Origin: Lytechinus variegatus
Taxonomy: Eukaryota; Echinodermata; Echinoidea; Temnopleuroida; Toxopneustidae
DNA: 64,000 nucleotides
NCBI RefSeq assembly: GCF_018143015.1
Contig: NC_054746.1
Span: 12,453,532-12,517,531, forward strand
Direction: 5' to 3'
Shown here: positions 47,201 through 55,198 of the stretch, one piece after another
Numbering within the stretch: position 1 is the first letter of the stretch
Layout: each line of letters starts with the position of its first letter
The notes under the pieces: model-generated
The model's input: the letters and a program-made list of their open reading frames with translations, nothing else
Told to the model about the DNA's origin: nothing
Database searches by the model: none
Program-made: the position numbers and the translations under genes

Positions 47201-48538
47201 AAAAATATGAAATAGGAAAGGAAGAGAAAACACTATCTAAAGCCAAGGTCTACATTTACAAAAAAACAAAGATGAAGAGGTAGAGAAAATGAAGAGAGAA
47301 ATATAATACAAGAGAAAATGAAAAAAATTTTGAGTGATTAAAGAGAAAGAAAATAATGTTTTTTAAAAGGTAACAAACGTGGCAAAGAAAAATAAATAAA
47401 ACTAAGTGGAGAAAATAATTGAATGGAGAGCAAAGAACAAACAAAAATTATCATCATGGCATATGGAATAAAAATAGTATACTAAACTCCCTCAAATGAA
47501 GGAACTGTTTCTTTTCTTCACTTTAATCAACAATTCAAACAAGAACTTCATCATGACATTCAAGCAAATTTATAAACACAAACATTGCCATTGGATCAAT
47601 TATTGCTCTTTCACTAATACCCTTTTCATAAACCTATCCTCCAATTAGCCGCCTAAGAGTAATGCGGATAATTCAATAAATATTGTGTTCATAAACTCCA
47701 AAAATAAGCCGCATTATTTTTACGAGCGCCCGTCCTGAAAAAGGCGGATAATCGCCATGACAACTGGACACGCCCCCTCCGATGCGGTTGTGTTGGAAAA
47801 GGGTGACCTTGTGACCGCACCATGGCAATTATCCGCATTATTTGGAAATGCGTTCATAAACTCAAAATCTTATCCCGATGCCAGCATCAGAGTAATGCGG
47901 ATAACTCTTGTCCTCCTCCAATTTTACGACCAAATTATGCTGCTATTAGCCGCCTAATTCATTTTAATTGGGTTTATGAAAGGGTATAAGTTTCTGTCTC
48001 ATCTTCCCCAATGTCATTTGCATAACCATAATAAGTCCCAAAAGCTGGTTGAACCTTGACCTTGAGGGGGAACATCCTGAAGGGGAAATTAATCTTTTAA
48101 AGTGTTAAAAGCTGTTTTGGGATCTCAACACCTGAAAGTGGGCGGGGCATGGGCGTGACCACAGGGGATCGCTGAAATGGATGAACGAGAGGATATGATC
48201 GGTCTTAGTACGCAGTCCTTACCTTCTACTAGAGCGATTTCTAAGCACGCAAAGAGAAAAAGCATTGTCACGTTCCCGTGATATTTGCTTACGAATTACA
48301 CATGAGATTAATCTCCAGGTAAAGCGGTTGGGTTGTGCGAGATTAGTTTTTCGGAGGGGTTAACCAGAAACATGTGAAGAAGTGAACATCTATATTACCT
48401 TTCAAATGCGCTTCGATTATCTTTCAATGTTTGTTCGGAATTTGCACCACTCCTATAATAATCAAGAGCATTCTTTGGGAGGTATTTGATAGCAAAATCT
48501 TCAAAATCTTGGAGACAAACCGCGGCGTCCATGTCCAT
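38220..48538 (-). CDS. HAO1: 2-hydroxyacid oxidase paralogue B (HAO1-like), complete 8-exon gene
   Basis: Exons in transcript order: 48538-48399, 44953-44802, 44016-43761, 41402-41230, 40541-40450, 40045-39884, 38948-38879, 38296-38220; 1122 bp, 373 aa, close to the 370 aa of human HAO1. The product is an FMN-dependent (S)-2-hydroxyacid oxidase of peroxisomes, making 2-oxoacid and H2O2. The active-site set is intact: Tyr27 (LDYY), Trp111 (LSSW), Gln131 and Tyr133 (FQLYVYKDR), DTPVLG-x-R, ILKG Lys, [10 protein letters not shown] His and Arg, DGGVRTG and GRPALW. The C-terminus is SSKL, a textbook PTS1. The start ATG is followed by a second in-frame ATG two codons on; the first has A at -3 and G at +4. 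It matches the neighbouring paralogue A intron for intron. Glycolate oxidase is the likeliest activity. Confidence 0.96.
38755..38785. repeat. (CAATT)n run
   Basis: TTCAATTCAATTCAATTCAA then TTTATTTACATT lies about 95 bp beyond the 3' border of exon 7 of oxidase B. It may be the tail of a retroelement. Confidence 0.6.
38879..38948 (-). CDS. HAO1: HAO B exon 7
   Basis: The exon encodes [20 protein letters not shown] and ALS plus a split Gly, the conserved last helix. 70 bp; acceptor TTGACCAG, donor CGG|GTAAGA. Confidence 0.95.
39884..40045 (-). CDS. HAO1: HAO B exon 6, FMN-phosphate loops
   Basis: The exon encodes [40 protein letters not shown] and [14 protein letters not shown]. Both phosphate loops are intact. 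162 bp; acceptor TTGAATAG, donor AAT|GTAAGT. Confidence 0.97.
40450..40541 (-). CDS. HAO1: HAO B exon 5, catalytic His/Arg
   Basis: The exon encodes [20 protein letters not shown] and [11 protein letters not shown], carrying the catalytic His and the substrate-binding Arg. 92 bp; acceptor TTGTCTAG, donor ACA|GTAAGC. Confidence 0.96.
41090..41130. repeat. (ATTT)n microsatellite
   Basis: ATTTATTTATTTATTTTATT lies in intron 4 of oxidase B. Confidence 0.75.
41230..41402 (-). CDS. HAO1: HAO B exon 4
   Basis: The exon encodes [40 protein letters not shown] and [18 protein letters not shown] Ser-rich loop 4 precedes the conserved SW ... W-L and I-L-K-G (active-site Lys). 173 bp; acceptor TATAACAG, donor CAG|GTAATT. 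Confidence 0.95.
43010..43263. mobile_element. MITE, AAAGGACAAGTCCACCCC family, copy 2 (right part)
   Basis: The right end reads CGGGGTGGGCTTGTCCTTT and the interior shares AAAGAAATAGTGAGTG, CATCCGATTTTGATGAAATT and TTTTATTCAAATCAA with copy 1 at 4044-4415. The left end is not recognisable. It lies in intron 3 of oxidase B; 41410-42900 otherwise shows only AT-rich intron. Confidence 0.7.
43761..44016 (-). CDS. HAO1: HAO B exon 3, intact active-site strand
   Basis: The exon encodes [59 protein letters not shown] and [15 protein letters not shown]. Trp111, Gln131, Tyr133 and the TVDTP Asp are as in characterised glycolate oxidases. 256 bp; acceptor TTCACAG, donor AAG|GTAACA. Confidence 0.97.
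44527..44775. repeat. CAT/CAC trinucleotide repeat in HAO B intron 2
   Basis: Runs of CATCATCATCA, CACCATCAT and ATTATCATC fill this 250 bp, starting about 26 bp inside the intron from the exon 2 donor. On the transcript strand it is GATGATG and GGTGGTGATG. Three ORFs over it (His-, Ile- or Ser-rich) are not genes. Confidence 0.9.
44802..44953 (-). CDS. HAO1: HAO B exon 2, FMN-binding TAMQRMAH
   Basis: The exon encodes [40 protein letters not shown] and [10 protein letters not shown], the family signature around the flavin. 152 bp; acceptor TTTTTCAG, donor GAG|GTATAA. Confidence 0.96.
45690..46045 (+). mobile_element. Degenerate LINE reverse transcriptase tail (CR1/L2-like)
   Basis: Across shifting frames the segment resembles I-T-P-I-L-K-D-L-H-W-L, then [18 protein letters not shown]-like sequence and a final [13 protein letters not shown]. 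This is the C-terminal domain also seen in the LINE at 53362-53942. It is broken by several stops and shifts. It lies in intron 1 of oxidase B. Confidence 0.6.
46428..46736. mobile_element. MITE, GGCCCGTATTCTGAAGTCGG ends
   Basis: GGCCCGTATTCTGAAGTCGG and CTGCTATCAGAATAGGGGCC are inverted; GGTTTAACCTAGA pairs with TAAGTTAAACC. About 309 bp in intron 1 of oxidase B. Confidence 0.75.
47618..47986. mobile_element. MITE, TACCCTTTTCATAAACC ends
   Basis: TACCCTTTTCATAAACC and GGGTTTATGAAAGGGTA are inverted ends. TTAGCCGCCTAA recurs near both ends and AGAGTAATGCGGATAA near the left is matched on the right by GAGTAATGCGGATAACTC. About 369 bp in intron 1 of oxidase B. Confidence 0.8.
48399..48538 (-). 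CDS. HAO1: HAO B exon 1
   Basis: The exon encodes [40 protein letters not shown] and NRSAFE plus a split Arg. Tyr27 of DYY contacts substrate in the family. Donor AAG|GTAATA. The length of this N-terminus is normal for HAO1, unlike paralogue A. Confidence 0.95.
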
Positions 48539-50820
48539 GATTCAAGTTCTCTACAACTTCAACTAGCAAGAATGTAGTCTCTAGAAAAGATTTAAGTGTT
48601 CTTGTTTTGAACATCTCCTCAATAAATGCTTAAAAATTCAGATAATCATTTTATATTACATATTTGATCTTGATAAAAATAAATTTTGTATTATGAATTC
48701 TACGGTTTTTGCAGATATTCAAATTAAATGGGATTTAAATATTCAACTCCTGTGGCCTAGCCTGGAGCTAAATCTAACCTTAGCTCAAATTTCTGAAAAG
48801 TCGTGCTGCGCTTCTTCAAAATTTCACAAGAGCGAGGCCGATTTGTCAACAATTTTGAAGACAAGAGACCAGAAACCAGGTAGAAAGATACATTTTTAGG
48901 TATGCTGTTTTGCAAGTAGTAAATTTAATTCTGTGTGGTGGTAACTAAAGTTTAAAAAAAGACCAAAAAATCGTGTTTAAATATTTTAGTTACGATACCG
49001 TAAGGGCACTAGTATTCAACCCGGCATAATTCAAAGATTTTGACATATTTCCAAAAATATTTAGAAATATGGAAACTATTTTAATTTCATACCTTTGTTA
49101 TTTCCAGGGTAATCTGTTGTCGGTATTTTCTTTATCAATCTGTCGACTGTATGCGCGTAGGATCGAATTATGCGCCGATGGCCTTTTGCACTGAATTGCA
49201 CTAGTATTCAACCTAGTGAGGATAGATAGCAAATCTCAAAAGGGTTTATATTGCTAAATTAGTTTAGATCTATGTAAGTATCTGGCTTTGATTAATTCCC
49301 TGTTTGGTCTCATCTCAAATGGTCTAGTCCATAGTCAGATGGGACAAGGGCAGATTGAGAGACAGGACCATCTTTCATCGCTAGGTTGAATACTAGTGCA
49401 GACGGGTTGAATACTAGTGCAAAAAACCGTCGCCGTATAATTCGATCGCCCGCGCACGCTGTCGACTGGTTGAAGAAAAAAATAACGGAAAAAGAATAAC
49501 CAGCATTTGCTCTTGGAAATAAGACGGGTCTGAAATTCAGGTGAATTCTATATTTCTATATATTTGAGGAAACTCTCCAAACGGGTTGAATACTAGTGCC
49601 CTTACGGTACGCACTGTCTGTATGATACACGTCTGCGACCGGGGCGTGGCGGCGTGGCGCGGTATTCAAAATGATTTCAAGTTCGGTGTTGGCCTTGGTG
49701 TTGGTGTTAGTGTTGAAATTTTGATTGCTTCCCCTAGCTCCAAAACTTATTCAGAGTTTGTAAAACTGATTCAGATCACATTATTGACATCTCAACAACG
49801 AGTGAGTGACTTTTTGGGACCATCCTCATTTTATGTTTGGTGTTTATATAATCGTGTAAAAATTGACCCAACACCAAAAGGTCAACACTGAACTTGAAAT
49901 CACCCAATGGCTGTGAAGTGTACCGTATAAAAATAGAAGCTAGGGCCTATATCATTAAGTCTCTGTGATGGGGTGTCCAAACTTTGCGGACTTTTCAAAA
50001 ATTTTCCTTAGGCTTAAATTTGTTCACAAAATATTCACAATTTATGCAAAACCAATTTTAAGAAATAGTTACCAATTGAAGAAGAATTCATTAAAAAAAC
50101 AAGGAATTTGTTATGAAAAGATGGGAAGAGCTTACCATGCTTACGGCCGTGTTTACGTCGCCATCTTGATTTCTTTGTCTTCCGCTTGGCGACGGCACGC
50201 AAATCGCGCGATTTTTAATGAATTCTTCTTTTAAAATGAAATCAATATCGCAGAAATGTTGGAAATGAAGTTGGACCCCATCATGTACATCTTACATGTT
50301 TTAGGGCTAGTCTAGATCTTGGTTTAGAGGGAAAGTAGAAATCTCGGGGGCGAAAGTTTCAGGTTTTGAACCCGTACGTGGGTGAATATAGCTTGGGATC
50401 CCAGGCGTCAGTGGGGAGTAACCCTACGTAGAGTAGATGACTTTTACTCCCCAGATGCCTCCAGGCTAGATGAGTGGTGTAATCCAAAGACAAAAAAGAA
50501 GGCTTCAAAAAGATAAAGTGTCCGAACACCCGACCCCCCATCCTATAAAATCATTGACAAAAATGTGAAGTAGGTCAAGGGGATTCGCCGGTATCGCGAT
50601 CACAAAATTCTATTCCCATTGTTGAATGCGCACTGTGCTGGAAAACCATTCTGAAAAAGTGTGACCTGACTTCGGGGACCAGAGTTTTTGAGGAGATTTA
50701 AACAAAAACTCGAGCTCAAAATCCAAAGGTGAGATATTTATATCAGATAGACAACAAAATGCTGTGGCAAGTTCCCCCAAGTCTGTGCACACACGTATCT
50801 GCACGATTCTAGTAAAAGAA
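48539..50820. other. Intergenic region upstream of oxidase B
   Basis: Apart from the MITE at 48996-49609 I recognise nothing. It contains the upstream region of oxidase B (48539 onward), with no clear TATA box. ORFs at 49586-49891, 49965-50234 and 50610-50945 have no recognisable domains. Confidence 0.5.
48996..49609. mobile_element. MITE with multiplied subterminal motif
   Basis: TACCGTAAGGGCACTAGTAT and ATACTAGTGCCCTTACGGTA are perfect inverted ends. The 16-mer GGTTGAATACTAGTGC or its complement occurs five times (about 49007, 49198, 49384, 49405, 49583). GTCGACTG-GCGCG-ATCGAATTA blocks also pair across the middle. About 614 bp, non-coding. Confidence 0.85.
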
Positions 50821-50826
50821 GATATG

Positions 50827-52921
50827 CATGGCTCGACACTAGCGGCGGTCCGACAGTCCCAGACCGGTAAAAATCGCTGTCGGGCCGGTAGATTTTCAAA
50901 AATAGGAAGATTTACTGGTCCGACATGACCAGTAAAATATATCATTGTCGGGCCAGTAATTTTTCAAATAATAGCAAGATTTTAAGGATCCGACACGACC
51001 AGTAATAAAAAACCATTGTTGGGCCAATAACTTTTCCAGAAATGGTCAAATTCACTGCTAACTATTTCCCCCCGATAAATTCTGTCATTCACACACAGAA
51101 TACACACAGAATGAATCGCACGTAATTGTTACTAGAGTAGATACAGTGTACATGTAGCCAGCCACACAACCCACATGGTAAATTCTCTACTGGCTGTGCG
51201 AACGAAGCTTGGCTAAACTCTTGCAAAAATCACTCACAGAACTGTCAAAATTCACGATTCATACTCATGAAAGGCTCTTATAATGTCCATATTTCCTAAA
51301 AATTGGAGTAACTGTCATTTGTAAGCAGTAAAAGGATAAATTTTCACTTCTGTTTGGTTCAAACAGATCGGGTATCAGATGATATCATCTGAATACATAT
51401 TAGCCCCACATATGCATTTATGTGTGTGTTGATACACATGGTTTCTGACTTTCTTTCGTAGCTATTTTAATTGAGCCAAAAAGAAATCAATAAATTATTT
51501 ATGATGATAGTTTTAGCTTTCTTCCTCTGTTTTCTTCCTATCTTTCTTTCCTTCTTTCTTTTCAATCTTTCTTTGTTTCTTCCCTCCTTTCATTTTTTTG
51601 TTACTGTCTTTTTTATTTTTCCTTTTTTCTTTAATTCCTTCTTTCATTCTTTCAATCCTTTTAAAAAATATTTTTCTCTATTTCTTTCTTTTTTTTTTTG
51701 ATATTTTTCTTTCTTTAATTCTTGAGTCCATCCATCCTATATTCATCTATTCTCTTCTTTCTTTCCTTCCTTCCTTTTACCCTTTCTTTCCTTCATTCTT
51801 CATTTCTTTCTTTGTTTCTTTCTTTTTCCTTCCATCCATCATTTATTTACCTTTTTTATTTCTTCCTTTCTTTGTCTCTCAGTCTTTCTTTTTTACTTCC
51901 TTTCATCTATTCTTTTACCTTTTCTTTTTTTTATATTGCTTGCTTCTTTCCTTCCTTTATTACTTTCCTTCTATCATTTTACATTTCCTTTATTTCTTCC
52001 TTAATTCCTTTCTTCCTTCTTTCAATTCTTCCTTCCTCTCTTTCTTTCTTTTGTCCTTCTTTCCATCTCTCCTTTAACCCTTTCTTTTTTATTGCTTCTT
52101 CTTTCTTTCCTTTACTACTTTCTGGATTTGTTCTTTCTTTCTGTATTGTTTGCTTCATTTCTTTCCTTCATTTCCTTTTTCTTTTCTTTTCTTTTCCTTC
52201 TTTCTTTCCTTCTTTCTTTCTTTTTTTCTTATTTTTGTTCCTTCTTTATTCCTTCCTTCCTTTCCTTCTTTAGTTCTTTCTTTTTTTCCTTCACATCTAT
52301 CCTTTCTTCACCTCTAAGTTTTTTTTTCTTCCTTCCTTCCTTTCTCTTATTCTTTCTTTCTTTTTCCTCCCTTTCCTTCCTTGCTTCCTTCCTTTCTCTT
52401 ATTCTTTCTTTCTTTTCCTTCCTTCCTTCCTTCCTTCCTTTCATTCTTTCTTTCTTATTTTTGTTCCTTCTTTATTCTTTCCTTCTTTAGTTCTTTCTTT
52501 TTTCCTTCCTTCACATCTATCCTTTCTTTACCTTCTATTTTTTCTTCCTTCCTTCCTTTTATTCTTTCTTTCTTTTCCTCCCTTTCCTTCCTTCCTTTCT
52601 TCCTTCCTTCCTTTTTTTCTTTCTTTTCCTTCTTCCTTTCTTTCTTTTCCTTCCTTCCTTCCTCCTTTCCTTTCCTTTCCTCCCTTTCCTTCTTTGTTTC
52701 TGTCTTGCTTTCTTTTTGTCCTTCATTCCTTCATTTTATTTGGGGGGGGGGGGTAATGAAAGGCTAGAAAAATAAACTTGCGCCTTTTTTTAATGTTTTC
52801 TTTATTTTTTGGGACCAGTAGATTTAAGTTCGGACCAGTAAAAATTTGAAAAACTGGGTATCTACTGGTCCGACATGAATAGGTTGGACCAGTAGAAAAA
52901 AGGGGTTAGTGTGGAGCCCTG
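50827..52921. mobile_element. hAT-like non-autonomous element holding a polypyrimidine tract
   Basis: The right end GTGTGGAGCCCTG and the left end CATGGCTCGACACTAG are imperfect inverted repeats of the CAGGGCTC type used by hAT elements, and AGATATG flanks both ends as a 7-8 bp target duplication. Next to each end are repeats of GGTCCGACATGACCAGTA type (three on the left, two on the right). The interior is the pyrimidine tract at 51520-52740. No transposase is visible. Confidence 0.75.
51520..52740. repeat. 1.2 kb polypyrimidine (CTTT/CCTT)n tract
   Basis: For about 1220 bp the plus strand is almost wholly C and T, mostly CTTT, CCTT and TTCC units, and ends in a G run at 52742-52752. All plus-strand ORFs over it (Phe/Leu/Ser-rich) and the Lys/Glu-rich minus ORF are translations of the repeat. 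Confidence 0.95.
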
Positions 52922-53361
52922 AGATATGCAACGAGCATGAACTCTACACATGCAATACATAGACAGGTATTCATTAAAAAATCCAATTCAAAATGGTGGA
53001 AAAATAATGAATTTAGGGCATTTCATATGACGGCCTCAAAATGCAGCCTTTCTCATCAAAATCCCTGATTCGTGTGCGAAGTGAATGAGTGTGCGGACAT
53101 TTTTTTTTCAATCTGAAAATGACTGCCTGAGGTTTTTTTCAAGAAAATCCTATATTTTCTTTCATTTTTTAATGAGAAATTTGGTATACTTTTAATGATA
53201 TAAGGAACATTATTAACTGAAAGATTTTGTGAAATAAGCAATTCATGTTAAATCTTAACTCAAGTTGTTAGGTGTGCAGACTTGGGGCCCACCATCATAG
53301 AATTAGTCAGTACCACATTCAACTCACCTTTTTTTATTATATCTGCTTGCAAAATGATATT

Positions 53362-53942
53362 GTGATAATAATAATAGGCATTTATATAGCGCCATCTATC
53401 TAGAAATATTCTATTCCGAGGCGCACAAGAAAAGAAAGAAAGAGAAAGTTTGGATGAGTGTCAAAGTGTCAATAACTAATACTGTTAGAAAAGATAAGAT
53501 TTCAGTTTGGATTTAAAGGTCTCCAGTGATTGTATAATTCTTAAATTTAATGGCAAATAATTCCAGAGAGAAGGTGCTGAGGCAGAGAAAGCTCGTGCAC
53601 CATATGCTACACGTGTCTTGGGAGTCTTAAGAAGTTGCTGGTGTGATGATCTCAGGCTTCGAGCTGGTGCATAAGGCGTGACAAGCTCTTGTAGATATTT
53701 TGGTGCCAAACCATTAAACACTTTCCAAGTGAGAAGAAGTATTTTAAATTCTATACGCTTCCGGATTGGCAACCAATGTAACTTTTGGAGAATTGGTGAG
53801 ATGTGTTGATATTTTGATGTACCAGTTAAAACCCTGGCAGCTGTATTCTGAGCATACTGAAGTTTATTAACATTGCGTGAGGTTATATGAAAAAGAAGAG
53901 CATTTCCAACATCTGATCGAGATAGTACAAGTGATGCTTGAG
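53362..53942 (-). mobile_element. CR1/L2-like LINE 3' end
   Basis: In reverse the segment encodes ASLVLSRSDVGNALLFHITS, QYAQNTAARVLTGTSKYQH, ILQKLHWLPIRKRIEFKILL, FNGLAPKYLQELV, and ends near APSLWNYLPLNLR and LETFKSKLKSYLF before a stop. This is the standard C-terminal domain after the reverse transcriptase. The 3' UTR ends GGCGCTATATAAATGCCTAT and an ATT microsatellite tail. The ORF from 53772 down is intact; the 5' part is missing. Confidence 0.85.
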
Positions 53943-55043
53943 GATATCAGATTTCTTCGAAACGGGCGCTAACACAACAAATTTGCTGATCTTTTGTCAA
54001 TGTTTTTGTGAATACTGAACTCATCTTAAAGAAACTTACACCAAAGGGTAATTTTAGGTTGCTTTTCACGTTGATGTCAGATTTTAAGGATATTGGCTAC
54101 TTTTTGAGATAATGACCGTCCGCAAAGTATGGACACACATGAAGTTTGGACTCACTGCCATACAATAAGATGAGCCCTTTTGATCACTTAACTTACTTTA
54201 GAAATTTGAATAGAAACCTACATTATACAATATACATATCACTCTATGAAGATTTCAAATATGTCCAAGCTAGGAAGACAACAAGATAAACTGCAGGAAA
54301 ACTTTATTTTCCAGTAGATGCTGTATAACTTTAAAGATATAAAGATTATGCCTTTATGGTCTGAAATTATCAGCCCAAATTCCATACTTGAGATTTCTGA
54401 GATTGAGAAGTTCAGATATGTGATTGTGAGAAGGGATCTCACTTTATTGTCGTACAGCCTACAGGGACTGCAGAACGGTAAATTGAAAGTGGGTGGGGGG
54501 GGGCTGATGACCATTAAAAAAAATCACAGTCGGAACAAGACGGTATGATGGGGTGACCATAATCATGAAGTTGATTTTCAATTAAAAGTTTCTCACAGTT
54601 CACACAAAATTAATAAAAATCATAGGCCTGAGTACCAAATGGAAGGCAAGATCCCAAAGTCGAATTCGCTTGACAGAATTATGTACAGGAACTTATGTAG
54701 AGGAAACCTTCCTTGACGATTTAATGTTGATTAAAACTTTGCGGTTGCTGTTCGAGGGAAACCATTACATGGAGGCTCAGGCCCTCAGGGTGATTTTGCC
54801 CCAAAGTGCTCATAAGAGCCCTGGAAAGAAAAGAAAAAGAAAAAAAAATCAATTTTTTGCAATGTTGAGTATTTTCCAACGAAGCAGGTTTAGACAGTCA
54901 GTTGTGAAAAGTAGGCTAGCCCCAAAAATGAAAAGAAGAAAATTCCCCTGTGCGCAGTTGGACACTCATGGAAGTCTTTCCACTTTTTCTTCAAAAAGGT
55001 TTTCGAGGATTGCTGAGCTTCACTAAGTTGAGAACTTGACATC
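53943..55043. other. Region upstream of the SRBD1 start
   Basis: No family is recognised. The ORF at 54670-55026 (118 codons, Lys/Arg-rich near its middle) ends 17 bases before the SRBD1 start in another frame; it could be an unspliced piece of 5' UTR or of an upstream exon, or chance. Confidence 0.4.
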
Positions 55044-55198
55044 ATGGCCAGGAGGAGATCTCTAAGATTACATCCATCTGATGGTGATGATGACGTTGTA
55101 TCCGATGAGGAAAATCTGAATGATTTGTCTTTCTATGATGGCCCTCCCTGGCATCCTCCCAACGTCATCTGTGATAATCTGAATGAGTCAGGCATCAG
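55044..55198 (+). CDS. SRBD1: SRBD1 exon 1 (of those seen)
   Basis: The exon encodes MARRRSLRLHPSDGDDDVVS, DEENLNDLSFYDGPPWHPPN and VICDNLNESGI plus a split Arg. It is acidic and probably disordered. The donor reads CAG|GCAAGT; only the GC donor keeps frame with exon 2. Because this region is poorly conserved, the start is less certain than the rest. Confidence 0.75.

Noticed and set aside
49586-49891. 101-codon ORF as a gene
   Set aside because: It begins in the right terminal repeat of a MITE and shows only low-complexity Val/Gly sequence.
50610-50945. 111-codon minus ORF as a gene
   Set aside because: It runs through the left end of the hAT-like element and has no recognisable domain.
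51598-52490. Long hydrophobic ORFs that look like multi-pass membrane proteins
   Set aside because: They are translations of the (CTTT)n tract; all three frames give Phe/Leu/Ser strings and there is no start context or family.
54670-55026. 118-codon ORF as a separate gene before SRBD1
   Set aside because: No family similarity and no upstream signals; kept only as a note on the SRBD1 5' region.
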